A stretch of DNA of 64,000 nt from Thalassomonas viridans (GTDB taxonomy: Bacteria > Pseudomonadota > Gammaproteobacteria > Enterobacterales > Alteromonadaceae), in assembly GCF_000948985.2 (NCBI RefSeq), contig NZ_CP059733.1:5642001-5706000 (forward strand), in the 5' to 3' direction. Under the pieces are notes generated by a model. The model saw only the letters and a list, made by a program, of their open reading frames with translations, had not been told where the DNA came from and searched no databases. The translations under genes were made by a program, and so were the position numbers. This document shows positions 46,690 to 57,662 of the stretch, piece by piece. Every line of letters begins with the position of its first letter. Position 1 is the stretch's first letter.

Positions 46690-46857
46690 ATGACGAAAAA
46701 AATGAAAATGGTATTAGCTGCCGTTGGAGTTGGTATAGGCCTGGCGACATCAGCCAATGCCACTCCGGGTAATTGGGAGCAGAGATATTGCGCCGAAAAC
46801 CCGAGAGATTGTTATTGTGAATACAGAGGCGGTCGTAAGTACTGCTTTATTTTATAG
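46690..46857 (+). CDS. Small secreted Cys-rich protein, 55 aa
   Basis: A 55-residue protein too short for common ORF cut-offs. MTKKMKMVLAAVGVGIGLATSANA is a clear signal peptide with an AxA site; the mature 31 residues (TPGNWEQRYCAENPRDCYCE and EYRGGRKYCFIL) hold four cysteines that could make two disulfides. GGAAGA is seven bases before the ATG. The family is not recognised; a periplasmic or secreted mini-protein is likely. Confidence 0.65.
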   Translation: MTKKMKMVLAAVGVGIGLATSANATPGNWEQRYCAENPRDCYCEYRGGRKYCFIL

Positions 46858-46936
46858 CAAAATATTTATTAACCGCTTCCCTAAAAGCCGTTGATAAAGG
46901 GGGATCTCTCCCCCTTAACATTTATCAGGGCTATTT

Positions 46937-47590
46937 CTAAGCCATCGCCAGCACTTCTTTCACCAGCAAATTGATTCCCGATGCCGCTTCCGCCATATTG
47001 CCCGCCAGCATATATGCCGGGGTAGACACCAGTTTAAGCTCTTTGTCGATAACTATCTCATCCACCGGGCAATTAAGGTGCTCAGCTCCCATGGCCGTAA
47101 CGGCCGCTGCGGTATCCTTGTCGGTACCTATGGTCATTTTCGCTCCCTTGCCGTACACCAGGGGGATCATGGCCGGGGCAATGCAGATATAACCGGCAGC
47201 CTTGTTCGCCTTGGCAAATGCCTGGCAGGCGGTTAAAACATCCGCCTGCAGCTGGCATTTATCACCGCTAAAGGCAAAATCAGACAGGTTTTTGGCCGCA
47301 CCGAAACCTCCGGGTAAAATCACGGCATCAAACTCATCAACCGCCAGGGTTTTAATATCTGCCACTTCACCGCGGGCAATACGCGCCGACTCCACCAGCA
47401 CATTGCGGGTTTCCCCCTGGCTCTCTTCACCGGTTAAATGGTTGATCACATGATGCTGGTCTATATCCGGGGCAAAACAGCTGTATTGCGCCCCCTGCTG
47501 GGTTATCGCCAACATGGTGAGTACGGCCTCATGTATTTCGCTGCCGTCAAAAACACCACAACCACTTAAAATCACTGCTATTTTTTTCAT
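46937..47590 (-). CDS. elbB: Isoprenoid biosynthesis glyoxalase ElbB
   Basis: A 217-residue DJ-1/PfpI-superfamily protein: KKIAVILSGCGVFDGSEIHEAV, ILPGGFGAAKNLSDFAF, ICIAPAMIPLVYG and MTIGTDKDTAAAVTAMGAEH. It matches ElbB (sigma cross-reacting protein 27A), reported as a glyoxalase linked to isoprenoid synthesis. The nucleophile position is in YICIAPA. Single gene followed downstream by no close partner. Confidence 0.93.
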   Translation of the reverse strand: MKKIAVILSGCGVFDGSEIHEAVLTMLAITQQGAQYSCFAPDIDQHHVINHLTGEESQGETRNVLVESARIARGEVADIKTLAVDEFDAVILPGGFGAAKNLSDFAFSGDKCQLQADVLTACQAFAKANKAAGYICIAPAMIPLVYGKGAKMTIGTDKDTAAAVTAMGAEHLNCPVDEIVIDKELKLVSTPAYMLAGNMAEAASGINLLVKEVLAMA

Positions 47591-47648
47591 CGTTATTCCC
47601 TATGTCACTCGATATCTGTGCGAAATTCTAGCCTAGATTCCGCGAAAG

Positions 47649-49118
47649 CTAAACTTGATGTTCATTACCGGCACTTTTTTTAGCCGACTCGCGTACCAGC
47701 TCCCCTAACACAGCTATGGCTTCTTCTATACGTTCACACCACTGCACCCCGTAACTGATGCGCATATAGTTGTGATATTTGCCCGAGGGGGAAAACATGA
47801 TGCCGGGAGCAAAACTCACCCCTCTAGAAATGGCCTGGCGGAAAAAATCACCGGTATTGATATAAGAACGACAGCGCACCCAGAGCACACTGCCCCCCTG
47901 GGGCTTGGAAATACAAATATCATCGGGGAAATGCTCGGCAATCAGGGCACGCATGCGCTCGCAGTTATAACTGAGTTTTTTCCTGAGCACGGCTAAATGC
48001 CGGTCATACTCGCCGCTCATCAGGTATTCGTTTAAGGTCCATTGCTGCAACATGGGGGTCGAACAGGACTGCGCCCGTTTGATCCTTTTTGCCTGCTCGG
48101 CAAACCTACCCGGCACCAGCCAGCCGGTGCGGTAACCGGGAGCCGCAGTTTTTGAAAAAGAAGAGCAGGTAAGCACCAGACCTTTTTCAGAATATAACTG
48201 GGCGGGTCTCGGCCTTTGCTTGCCAAAATAAAGCTCACTGTAAACATCGTCTTCGATCAGGGGAATATCATGCCGCTCCAACAGCGCCACCAGTGCCTGA
48301 CGGCGCTCATCCGGCATAAAGGAGCCCAGCGGGTTGTTGATCGCGGTTGAAAACAGACAGGCCTTAACCGGGTACTGTTTAATGGCCCGGGCCAGTTCAT
48401 CGGGACATATGCCCTGCTCGGTGCAGGTGTATACCTCCAGCGCTTTCATGCCCAGGCTTTCGATCAGCTCTATCATGCCGAAGAAACAGGGAGATTCTAT
48501 GGCGATCACATCGCCTTTTTCCGCTACGCATTGCAGGGCAATACTAAGGGCTTCCTGGGCGCCGTTGGTAATGACTATGTCTTCATAATTGACATCCACG
48601 CCGAGCTCCTGATAACGAAAGCCCAGCTGCATGCGCAACTTGGGATCGCCATTAGCCGGGCCATAACTAACGGCTTTTTCCGCCACTTTACTGATCACGG
48701 CGCGCATTAACCTCGCCAGGGTCTTATCCGGCGGATGGCTGTTCACCGGATTGGAAATACCCAGTGCCACGGTATCGGGTAAATGAATGGCATCGTGTAC
48801 CTGCTCAATCAGGCTGCGGCATTCAATTTCCACCGGATCGCAGCAGGCCCATTTCGCCCGCATCGGCATCAGCTTACGCGCCTGCTGCGCCTGCAGGTAA
48901 TAACCCGACTGCGGCCTGGCGCATATGGTGCCCTGGCGCTCAAGCTCCACGTACGCCTGCTTCACCGTAGGCACGCTGATTTCCAGCTGGCTGCTGAGTT
49001 TACGCAGGCTGGGCAGTTTATCACCCGGGCGTAATACCCCGGATTTTTGCTGCTTTTCGATAAAATCTATCACTTGCTGGTATAGGAACTCAGAAGAAGA
49101 TCTGTTCAGTAAACGCAT
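47649..49118 (-). CDS. MocR-family transcriptional regulator (GntR + aminotransferase)
   Basis: A 489-residue chimera: N-terminal GntR winged helix (FLYQQVIDFIEKQQKSGVLRPG, LPSLRKLSSQLEISVPTVKQ) and a fold-type I PLP aminotransferase domain with the lysine in CSSFSKTAAPGYRTGW near 300 and ITNGAQEALSIAL. Such regulators sense amino acids or PLP derivatives. It is divergent from a small Cys-rich peptide and an EamA exporter, the usual target arrangement for MocR proteins. Confidence 0.93.
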   Translation of the reverse strand: MRLLNRSSSEFLYQQVIDFIEKQQKSGVLRPGDKLPSLRKLSSQLEISVPTVKQAYVELERQGTICARPQSGYYLQAQQARKLMPMRAKWACCDPVEIECRSLIEQVHDAIHLPDTVALGISNPVNSHPPDKTLARLMRAVISKVAEKAVSYGPANGDPKLRMQLGFRYQELGVDVNYEDIVITNGAQEALSIALQCVAEKGDVIAIESPCFFGMIELIESLGMKALEVYTCTEQGICPDELARAIKQYPVKACLFSTAINNPLGSFMPDERRQALVALLERHDIPLIEDDVYSELYFGKQRPRPAQLYSEKGLVLTCSSFSKTAAPGYRTGWLVPGRFAEQAKRIKRAQSCSTPMLQQWTLNEYLMSGEYDRHLAVLRKKLSYNCERMRALIAEHFPDDICISKPQGGSVLWVRCRSYINTGDFFRQAISRGVSFAPGIMFSPSGKYHNYMRISYGVQWCERIEEAIAVLGELVRESAKKSAGNEHQV

Positions 49119-49261
49119 AAACTGTATAGGTTACATTTTCAATTTTCTGTATATGTTATTAAAACAAAACATAGGTAAACTGTCTATCCATCACCGCCAC
49201 CTTGGCTGGAAATTACCGGCCCGGGCACAAGGCAACCATTAACCTGACACAGGAGCTTATT

Positions 49262-49417
49262 ATGAATATTGTTACTGCCGGCAAAAGAATTGTGGCACTC
49301 GCATTCGAACTGATCACTAAAACCGCCCTGTTTAATGGTTTAACCGCCCAGGAAACCCAGTCGCTGCAAATTACAGCCAAACCTGACCTGAGCCAGTGTT
49401 GCTCCCCTTGCTGCTAA
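49262..49417 (+). CDS. 51-aa peptide ending CCSPCC
   Basis: A small gene directly before the EamA exporter. It starts at an ATG with AGGAG six bases upstream and encodes an amphipathic N-terminal helix (MNIVTAGKRIVALAFELITK) and a C-terminal tail PDLSQCCSPCC with four cysteines in six residues. The family is not recognised. Position between the MocR gene and the exporter, 28 bp before the latter, makes a leader, metal-binding or modified-peptide role possible. An upstream in-frame ATG at 49202 is rejected because it has no ribosome binding site. Confidence 0.55.
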   Translation: MNIVTAGKRIVALAFELITKTALFNGLTAQETQSLQITAKPDLSQCCSPCC

Positions 49418-49445
49418 CCTTTGCTACCAACCTAAGGTGATAAAA

Positions 49446-50396
49446 ATGAACAATACCCTGTTATATGTGTTGACCGTGCTGATCTGGGGCTCCACCTGGA
49501 TCGCCATCAACTACCAGTTGGGAGACGTTGCCCCGGAAGCCTCCCTGGTTTACCGCTTCGGCCTGGCCGCTGCGGTACTCTTTGTTTTTTGCTGGATAAA
49601 AAAGCTGCCCTTAGCCTTTAACCTGCGCCAGCATGCGCAGATCATGGCCTTTGGCCTGTGCCTGTTCGGCGTTAACTATTACTTTTTATACCTGGCCCAG
49701 CAGCACATCAATTCGGCGCTGACCTGTATCGGCTTCTCCACTATGATGATCATCAATATCCTCAATGCCAGGTTTTGGTATAAAACCAAAATCACCAAAC
49801 AGGTATATTATGGCGCCGCCCTGGGGCTATTCGGCATAATTACCCTGTTCTGGCCGCAGATTAATGACATTGATATCGGCGCCGAAACCTTGCTGGGACT
49901 GTCCCTGTGTCTGGCCGGTACCCTGTTCGCTTCCAGCGGTAATATGCTGTCGATCAAAAACCAGCAAATGAAGTTGCCTGTGATGCAGACCAATGCCTGG
50001 GGCATGGCCTACGGCAGCCTGTTTATGGCAGTACTGGCCCTGGTGCGCGGCGTGGAATTTAATTTTTCCCTGACCTTGCCTTATGTCAGTTCGCTGCTTT
50101 ATTTGTCCATCTTCGGCTCGGTAATCGCCTTCGGCTGCTACCTGACCCTGCTTGGCCGTATCGGCGCCCACAAGGCATCGTATGCCACCGTGATGTTTCC
50201 CGCGGTTGCCGTAGTGATCTCGACCTTTGTCGAAGGCTTTGTCTGGGACCTGACCACTGTCATAGGTTTTATCTGCATTATGCTGGGCAACCTGGTGGTA
50301 TTGTCGCCGTCAAAACAGGCTGCAAAAGAAGAAAGCGGCAGCCAAAAGCGTCAGACGGAAGTTTGTGAACAGGAAATAACACCGGCAAAAGCCTGA
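49446..50396 (+). CDS. EamA/DMT-family exporter
   Basis: A 316-residue drug/metabolite transporter with ten transmembrane helices in two EamA repeats (LIWGSTWIAINYQLGDVAPE near 12, SLVYRFGLAAAVLFV; second half SIFGSVIAFGCYLTLLGRIGAHKAS). The charged tail (about 290-316) is cytosolic. AAGGTG eight bases before the ATG at 49446 decides the start. Probably exports an amino acid or metabolite and is controlled by the divergent MocR regulator. Ends before a strong terminator. Confidence 0.9.
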   Translation: MNNTLLYVLTVLIWGSTWIAINYQLGDVAPEASLVYRFGLAAAVLFVFCWIKKLPLAFNLRQHAQIMAFGLCLFGVNYYFLYLAQQHINSALTCIGFSTMMIINILNARFWYKTKITKQVYYGAALGLFGIITLFWPQINDIDIGAETLLGLSLCLAGTLFASSGNMLSIKNQQMKLPVMQTNAWGMAYGSLFMAVLALVRGVEFNFSLTLPYVSSLLYLSIFGSVIAFGCYLTLLGRIGAHKASYATVMFPAVAVVISTFVEGFVWDLTTVIGFICIMLGNLVVLSPSKQAAKEESGSQKRQTEVCEQEITPAKA

Positions 50397-50458
50397 CTGG
50401 CTTTTCGTTAAAGCTTTGGCTAAACCTTTAGAAGAAGCGTTTTCGTGCTCGCTGCACT

Positions 50459-50494
50459 ACGGCATGGGATTTCCTTCCCCCCATGCCGTTTTTT
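50459..50494 (+). terminator. Terminator of the EamA gene
   Basis: A 10-bp perfect stem ACGGCATGGG / CCCATGCCGT with an 11-nt loop, followed by a run of six T. Confidence 0.9.
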
Positions 50495-50513
50495 ATTCAG
50501 TAAAAACTGCCGG

Positions 50514-52928
50514 CTAGCCGCCTATCGGTGAACCCGGCGCCATCTTGATCTCGGAAGGCATCACTACCTGTTTGCCTTTGTTTAAACCGAAACCGATTTG
50601 CTGCGCCAGCAGCCGGTAGTGGGCAGACAGTGCCTGTTTCTCCTGACCGCTTAACCAGCTTTGCAGCTGCACCAGAGCGGCATAAATGTCTGCCCGCACC
50701 TCAGGCACAAGCGCTTTTTTCAGCCACAGAGTCAGCAACTGATCCACCACCTGCTGGTTCACCCTTTGCTGTACCAGCATAGCCATACCAGACTTGGTCT
50801 GGGTCTGGGTCTGGGTTTTAAGGGTAGCGTCCAACAGCTGCTCAAGCACGGCCTTGACTCCCGGGATACCGGCATCCAATGCCGCTTGCTGCTGCAGCCT
50901 GGCCAGGCGTTCGGCATTTAACAGCAAACCTATGCTGTATTTGGCGCTGGCTTCGGCGGCGCTGACCGCATCAAAAGTCAATCCGGTACCGGCGCTGAAG
51001 CTCTCGCGGTTTCTTTGATAACCGTAGGCCTTGGGCGGGATCAACGCCAGGATATGTTCCGGCAGGGTTAAAAATCCGCTATCCAGCGTCGATAACAGGG
51101 CCGTTAACGCCGCCTGCTGCTGTTTGCCGCTGATATTCGACACCCCTTTAACGGTTTCATCATCCCGGGTTTCATAGAAATAATCGACACCGGCAATCAG
51201 TTTTACCACGGCTTCAAGCTGGTATCTGTGATAGTTGTAAACCGGCACCAGTACCTGCTCCAGCTCGGACAGCGGCCTGCCGTATGCCAGGTTGTTAATG
51301 CCGAACTGCGCCAGGGCTTTTTTCCTGACCTTAGCTACCTGTTCAAAACCTTTAACGGCGTCTTTACCGTTATCCCATAAATGGCCGTCAAGCTGGCCGC
51401 CGGAAACCGGACGGGCATCGGGATCTGAGCTGTATTTAAGGCCGCGTTCCTGTACCTGGCTGATCAATTCCAGCCGCTGCTGCGGACTCTGATCGCCGTA
51501 GCCGTAGGCAATAACATATTTATCCCATTCGCCGATATCTGTGGCATAGGCCTGGCTTAAATCGATTTTGCCACGGCGCACTTTGATATCCGGATGGGGG
51601 TAATCCATCACGGAAGCCCGGTTATTGGTGCTGGCGGCAAAGTTATGGGCTATGCCTAAGGTATGGCCAACTTCATGGGCCGACAGCTGGCGGATACGGG
51701 CCAGCGCCATTTCCTTCATTTTTGTGGTATCGGCATTACGCTTTTTATAGGGAGAGGTTAAACCGGTAGCGATCAGGTAATCCTGCCTCACCCGCAGCGA
51801 ACCTAAGGTAACATGGCCTTTAAGGATTTCACCCGTGCGCGGGTCAATCACGCTGGAACCGTAAGACCAGCCACGGGTAGCCCTGTGTACCCATTGGATC
51901 ACGTTATAGCGCACATCCATAGGATCGGCATCTTCCGGTAATATTTTCACCTGGAAGGCATTTTTGTAACCTAATGCGCTAAAGGCCTGATCCCACCATA
52001 AGGCGCCGTCGATTAACGCCGAGCGTACCGGCTCCGGCACCCCGGGATCCAGGTAATAAACGATAGGCTCTACCGCTTCACTGACCCTGGCGCTGGGATT
52101 TTTCTTTTCCAGGCGATGACGGGGAATAATGCGCTTAAGCAGCGGCTGGTCTATGGCGCTGGCATAATCGGCGTATTCGATGGACCAGAAGCCGCTGAAA
52201 GGATGGAATTCCCGGGGTTGGTAACCGGCATCCGGTAGGCGGATCAGCGAGTGGTGCATATGCACGCTGACGATATTGGCATCCGGCGTAACCGAGCGCA
52301 GGTAATCTCCCGGCTTACTACCCTTAAAGGTCACTATGGCCTCAAACTCGGTATTATCGGGAAATGCCTTGCTGCGCTTTTTGTACAGGCCGCTGCGGCT
52401 GGTATCGGCTTTAAACTTCCCCTGCTTGCGTTTATCCAGCTTAGTTGCCAGGTTATGGATATCGGATAATAAAAACGGGGTGTAATCTATCAGCACGCTT
52501 GTTTGCTGCTTTTGATCATCGAGCTTAACCAGTTCAAAGCCCCAGAGAATGGAGGTGGCAAAAGCTTCCTCTACCGCCTGTCTTTCCAGAGCATTGTCTG
52601 AGTCGGCGCGGTAGTAGGTATTTAGCTGGCGCAAGAACACCTTGTTGCCCGAGCGCTCAAAACGCACCAGACGGGTATCCCCCAGTTGGCCGCGGTCCAG
52701 GCCGATATCGTTTGAGCCTATGCCGTGAGGCAGGCTGCTCTGGAATAGGAACTCCTGTCCGAAGTCCTTTATTTCCAGGTATACCTTGCCCTGGTCTTCA
52801 TCATGGTAAAACGAATAAAACCCCGGATGATAGCTTTTATCCTTGATAAAATCGCTAAAGTTGCTCCCGGCATAGGCAACATGGACACTGCATAAAAACA
52901 GCAGTATTAAAGGTCGGAAAAAATTCAT
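50514..52928 (-). CDS. Zinc metalloprotease with DUF5117-type architecture
   Basis: An 804-residue secreted protein (signal peptide [20 protein letters not shown]). A DUF5117/5118-like N-terminal beta region (about 25-330) leads to the zinc motif [13 protein letters not shown] near 416 and a Met-turn VMDYPHPDI near 440. The C-terminal part (about 560-790) is helical. A short repeat [10 protein letters not shown] near 700 comes from hexanucleotide repeats. The ATG at 52928 with AAGGAC seven bases before it is preferred to an upstream TTG. The peptidase substrate is unknown. Confidence 0.88.
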   Translation of the reverse strand: MNFFRPLILLFLCSVHVAYAGSNFSDFIKDKSYHPGFYSFYHDEDQGKVYLEIKDFGQEFLFQSSLPHGIGSNDIGLDRGQLGDTRLVRFERSGNKVFLRQLNTYYRADSDNALERQAVEEAFATSILWGFELVKLDDQKQQTSVLIDYTPFLLSDIHNLATKLDKRKQGKFKADTSRSGLYKKRSKAFPDNTEFEAIVTFKGSKPGDYLRSVTPDANIVSVHMHHSLIRLPDAGYQPREFHPFSGFWSIEYADYASAIDQPLLKRIIPRHRLEKKNPSARVSEAVEPIVYYLDPGVPEPVRSALIDGALWWDQAFSALGYKNAFQVKILPEDADPMDVRYNVIQWVHRATRGWSYGSSVIDPRTGEILKGHVTLGSLRVRQDYLIATGLTSPYKKRNADTTKMKEMALARIRQLSAHEVGHTLGIAHNFAASTNNRASVMDYPHPDIKVRRGKIDLSQAYATDIGEWDKYVIAYGYGDQSPQQRLELISQVQERGLKYSSDPDARPVSGGQLDGHLWDNGKDAVKGFEQVAKVRKKALAQFGINNLAYGRPLSELEQVLVPVYNYHRYQLEAVVKLIAGVDYFYETRDDETVKGVSNISGKQQQAALTALLSTLDSGFLTLPEHILALIPPKAYGYQRNRESFSAGTGLTFDAVSAAEASAKYSIGLLLNAERLARLQQQAALDAGIPGVKAVLEQLLDATLKTQTQTQTKSGMAMLVQQRVNQQVVDQLLTLWLKKALVPEVRADIYAALVQLQSWLSGQEKQALSAHYRLLAQQIGFGLNKGKQVVMPSEIKMAPGSPIGG

Positions 52929-53081
52929 CAATTGTCCTTATTATTTGCTGAAAAACAGCACACTATTGTTATAATTGGCGAAAGTAATACGTTATTTATT
53001 TTCACAAGACAACGTATTATACATAATTCACTGACACCGTCATATTATACAATATACAATTTAAGGCAATTAGGTAACCCT

Positions 53082-54050
53082 ATGCAACGACTAGCGCCCG
53101 CTTTACGTCAAGATAATGTTCCTTTAGATCTGATTTCCCTGATCAAAACCATACTCGCCGCCACCAAAGAAATCTCATTTAGGGTAAGCCAGGCCCATTT
53201 AGGCGGCCTGATGGGATCAACCTTGGATGAAAACATCCAGGGTGAGGTACAAAAACAGCTGGACGTAGTCGCCAACCAGCTGATTAAGGATGTTCTGCTT
53301 GAATCCGGCTTTGTTAAAGCCATTTCCTCGGAGGAAGAGGACACTTCGGTGCCCGGCGACGAAAACGGTCACTTTATTGTCTCTTTCGACCCGCTGGACG
53401 GCAGCTCCAATATCGACATCAACTCCCTGATAGGCACCATTTTCTCCATCCACGAAGCCCCGAAAGACATGGCGGCGGATGATCCGGATATGTTCAAGCA
53501 GGCCGGCAACAAACAGGTATGCGCCGGTTATGTGCTGTACGGCCCGTCGACCATGCTGGTGATGACCACGGGCAGCGGCACCCACTTTTATGTACTGGAC
53601 CGCACCCACGGCGGTTATCTGCTGGTTGAGCGCAATGTTAAAGTCCCGGAGCAAACCCAGGAATTTGCCATCAATATGTCAAACCAGAGATTCTGGCAGG
53701 CGCCGATGCAGGACTATATCGCCGATCTACTGAAAGGGGATCAGGGGCCGCGAGGCAAAAACTTCAATATGCGCTGGATTGCCGCTATGGTGGGGGATGT
53801 CCACCGGGTATTGACCCGCGGCGGTATCTTCACCTATCCCGCCGACAACCGTAATCCGGAAAAACCCTATAAACTGCGCCTGATGTATGAAGCCAATCCC
53901 ATGAGCTTCTTGATCGAACAGGCTGGCGGTTTAAGCATGACCAGCCAGGGCCGGATCATGGATATAGAACCCACCAGCATACATCAACGGGTTGAAGTGA
54001 TTTTAGGTTCAAAACAAGAGGTTGAAGCCTGCCTGGCCTATTACAAATAG
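53082..54050 (+). CDS. fbp: Fructose-1,6-bisphosphatase class 1
   Basis: A 322-residue gluconeogenic phosphatase. The metal site [14 protein letters not shown] near 105, [16 protein letters not shown] near 35 and the C-terminal [16 protein letters not shown] are all family hallmarks. The start is the ATG giving [17 protein letters not shown]; the longer open frame upstream is discarded because it runs through promoter-like AT-rich DNA. Its intergenic region with the metalloprotease contains both promoters. Confidence 0.96.
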   Translation: MQRLAPALRQDNVPLDLISLIKTILAATKEISFRVSQAHLGGLMGSTLDENIQGEVQKQLDVVANQLIKDVLLESGFVKAISSEEEDTSVPGDENGHFIVSFDPLDGSSNIDINSLIGTIFSIHEAPKDMAADDPDMFKQAGNKQVCAGYVLYGPSTMLVMTTGSGTHFYVLDRTHGGYLLVERNVKVPEQTQEFAINMSNQRFWQAPMQDYIADLLKGDQGPRGKNFNMRWIAAMVGDVHRVLTRGGIFTYPADNRNPEKPYKLRLMYEANPMSFLIEQAGGLSMTSQGRIMDIEPTSIHQRVEVILGSKQEVEACLAYYK

Positions 54051-54074
54051 GCAATAAGTCCTTTTCATAACCGA

Positions 54075-54110
54075 CCCGGAGTCAGCCAGCGGCTCGCCTC
54101 CGGGCTTATT
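54075..54110 (+). terminator. Terminator of fbp
   Basis: CCCGGAG / CTCCGGG outer stem with an inner AGCC/GGCT stem, followed by CTTATTT, 25 bp past the fbp stop. Confidence 0.7.
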
Positions 54111-54229
54111 TCCTCCAACCCCTGCTTATCACATTTGCAGATAAAATAGACAAGTTTATTTCATCCTCCCTATGGCATGGCGGTTATTTTTTGCTAGAAT
54201 GTGCGCCAATTAAAGGAGAGGCCTGTTTT

Positions 54230-55150
54230 ATGCCAGATTATGTAGTGGGACATAAGATCCCTGATTCTGATTCAATTTGTTCTGCGATAGCTTTATCGTA
54301 CCTGCAAACCACTTTAGGTAAAGAAACGGTTCCGGCACGTTTAGGCGAGTTGTCACCGGAAACCAACTTTATCCTGGATAAATTCGGTTTTGAAGCGCCT
54401 ATGCTGAAAACCAGCTATGCCGGTGAAAGCCTGTATATTGTCGATCATTCCGATCGCGTCCAGGGTCCGGACGATATCGATGACGCCACCATTTTAGGTA
54501 TTATCGACCACCACAAGCTCGGTGATATCACCACATCTACCCCGTTAGAGTGCTGGATCCGCCCGGTAGGCTGTACCAATACCATCATCAAGATGATGTA
54601 TGACTTTCACGGCGTAGAAATCCCGAAAAACATCGCCGGCGCCATGATGTGCGCCATCTTAAGCGATACCGTGATCTTCAAGTCACCGACTTGCACCACG
54701 GCCGATATCAAATGTGTTGAAGCCCTGGCTGAAATCGCCGGTATCGAAGACTTTAAGGCCGTCGGCATGGAAATGTTCAAAGTCAAATCGGCCGTTGAAG
54801 GCACTCCGGTGCGCGACCTGGTATTGCGCGACTTTAAAGACTTTGATATGAACGGCAACCTGGTGGGCATAGGCCAGCTGGAAGTCACCGACCTGAGCGT
54901 TTTTGACGAAATGAAAGCCGATCTGGAAGCTGACATCGCCGCATTAAAAGCCGAAGGCAAGCGCCACAGCGTGATCTTGCTGCTTACCGACATTATGAAA
55001 GAAGGCTCCGAGCTGTTGGTAGTCAGCGATGACGACACCTTAATCGAGCGCGCCTATGGTAAAACCACGGTAGAGGGCAAAGTCTGGATTGACGGTTTCC
55101 TGAGCCGTAAAAAGCAGGTAGTACCGCCGCTGCAGCAAGCTTTCGTTTAA
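54230..55150 (+). CDS. ppaC: Manganese-dependent inorganic pyrophosphatase (family II)
   Basis: A 306-residue DHH-family pyrophosphatase: GHKIPDSDSICSAIALSYL binds Mn at the N-terminal domain, IIDHHKLGDI carries the DHH motif near 95, and SHSVILLLTD and KPTVEGK-like LVVSDDDTLIERAYG lie in the DHHA2-type C-terminal domain. It hydrolyses pyrophosphate to phosphate. GGAG lies 11 bases before the ATG. Family II enzymes are unusual in gammaproteobacteria, which typically have only family I (also present here at 61921). Confidence 0.93.
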   Translation: MPDYVVGHKIPDSDSICSAIALSYLQTTLGKETVPARLGELSPETNFILDKFGFEAPMLKTSYAGESLYIVDHSDRVQGPDDIDDATILGIIDHHKLGDITTSTPLECWIRPVGCTNTIIKMMYDFHGVEIPKNIAGAMMCAILSDTVIFKSPTCTTADIKCVEALAEIAGIEDFKAVGMEMFKVKSAVEGTPVRDLVLRDFKDFDMNGNLVGIGQLEVTDLSVFDEMKADLEADIAALKAEGKRHSVILLLTDIMKEGSELLVVSDDDTLIERAYGKTTVEGKVWIDGFLSRKKQVVPPLQQAFV

Positions 55151-55183
55151 CCTGTATTTAATGGTACAACCTTGTTTGTCCTG

Positions 55184-55206
55184 AGCCCGGCTAAGCCGGG
55201 CTTTTT
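55184..55206 (+). terminator. Terminator of ppaC
   Basis: AGCCCGGC / GCCGGGCT, 8-bp stem with a TAA loop, then TTTTATT. Confidence 0.9.
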
Positions 55207-55222
55207 ATTGCCTGCACTACGG

Positions 55223-56248
55223 CTAACTTGCCAGCTTCAAGGCGTTGAATGGCAACAGGGCCAACCTCAACGCTTCGGAGTCATCGACATTCAACCTGAC
55301 CCTGCTCACCTTTTCCGACGCCATACCTACCATGGCGGCATAACTTTGCTCCCGGGAAAAATTCAGCTCGACATTGGCCTTGTCGCCCCGGCCGAGCATC
55401 AGGCACTCGCTATCTTCTGCCCTGCTCCAGCTGCCGACACGGATCTCGCTGATATCATCAAGGTCAAATACGGCAAAATTAAGAAATGAAGCATTGATCA
55501 CCAGCCGACCGTCGGTTAAATAAACACTGTAGTGACGGCTGACCCTGAAGTTGGCGCCAATAAAGATAACGCTATAACAAATAAAACTCGCGACTATAAT
55601 GGCAAGCGTTTCACTCCAGCCGTTTAGCAGCCAGTAACTTGCCCCGGATGCCGTAAACAGCAGCAACAAAGTCACAATAAAATACCCGATATGGGCAGAT
55701 CTCAGCGATAAACGGGCAATGGCCGGAACATGGTTACGGCTAAAGCGCGGCAGGGCGTAATACCAACTTGCCGGCTCCCAGGCCATAGTGAGCGCCAGCA
55801 TTTGCTTTTTCTCGTTTTCCGGATATTTATTGACGACATGTACCCTGGGGTCCCCGGATAACTTCCTTGCCTGCCACAACCCCTTCACTATGGTGAACAT
55901 AAGATAGAACTCGATCAGCAACAAAATGCCGATCACCGGGTATCTCAGCCAGGTGATAAACTCAAAATACCGGGCGATATCCTCCGGATAACTGTACCTG
56001 GCCATCATACAGCTTAATAAGAGGATCAATAACAGTTTCCAGGATTTGCCGTTACCGGCCCTGATGATCAAAAACCAGTACAGGAAAGGGATCAGCAAAA
56101 AATAAGCTGTGGATGCCAGGATCAAAGGCATAAGCGATATCAGGCCGCCCTCCGGATGCAAACTTTCCGGCAAAAGTTGAAACCCTAAGGTATAAATCAA
56201 AGCGGCAAAAATAAAGAAAAGTAATCGTTTTTTAACTACAGCGCGCAT
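55223..56248 (-). CDS. Membrane protein of unknown function
   Basis: A 341-residue protein with about six transmembrane helices (8-28, 38-66, 74-90, 98-120, 185-205, 215-235) and a C-terminal soluble domain (about 245-341) with strands such as YSVYLTDGRLVINASFLNFA and DDISEIRVGSWSR, resembling a PH-like domain found after membrane helices. I recognise no family. It is convergent with ppaC. Confidence 0.75.
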   Translation of the reverse strand: MRAVVKKRLLFFIFAALIYTLGFQLLPESLHPEGGLISLMPLILASTAYFLLIPFLYWFLIIRAGNGKSWKLLLILLLSCMMARYSYPEDIARYFEFITWLRYPVIGILLLIEFYLMFTIVKGLWQARKLSGDPRVHVVNKYPENEKKQMLALTMAWEPASWYYALPRFSRNHVPAIARLSLRSAHIGYFIVTLLLLFTASGASYWLLNGWSETLAIIVASFICYSVIFIGANFRVSRHYSVYLTDGRLVINASFLNFAVFDLDDISEIRVGSWSRAEDSECLMLGRGDKANVELNFSREQSYAAMVGMASEKVSRVRLNVDDSEALRLALLPFNALKLAS

Positions 56249-56435
56249 CGGCTCCCCAATTTATTGTTATGCGTTATTTTGCTACTAGTCCGGGGAACGA
56301 CTTTTTTATTACAGAAAAATAATATTTTTTAAAATATAAAGACTATTCGCTAAACCCACCTCCTTCTCGGCAAGCAATACCTTGTTACAGGCATTGCTCA
56401 CATAAAGAAAACAACAAGCAGCCCTTTTACAAGGC

Positions 56436-56458
56436 AAAAAAAACCCGGCAGAGCCGGG
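56436..56458 (-). terminator. Terminator of fadBA
   Basis: On the minus strand CCCGGC / GCCGGG with a 3-nt loop, followed by eight T, 26 bp past the fadA stop. Confidence 0.9.
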
Positions 56459-56483
56459 CTTTGAAAAAGGTTATTTCAGCAGT

Positions 56484-57662
<1,179 letters not shown>

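Noticed and set aside
50791..50822. Hexanucleotide repeat (CTGGGT units) in the DUF5117-type protease gene, possible phase-variation tract
   Set aside because: Six-base units keep the frame (TQTQTQ), so copy changes would only alter length of a short tract.
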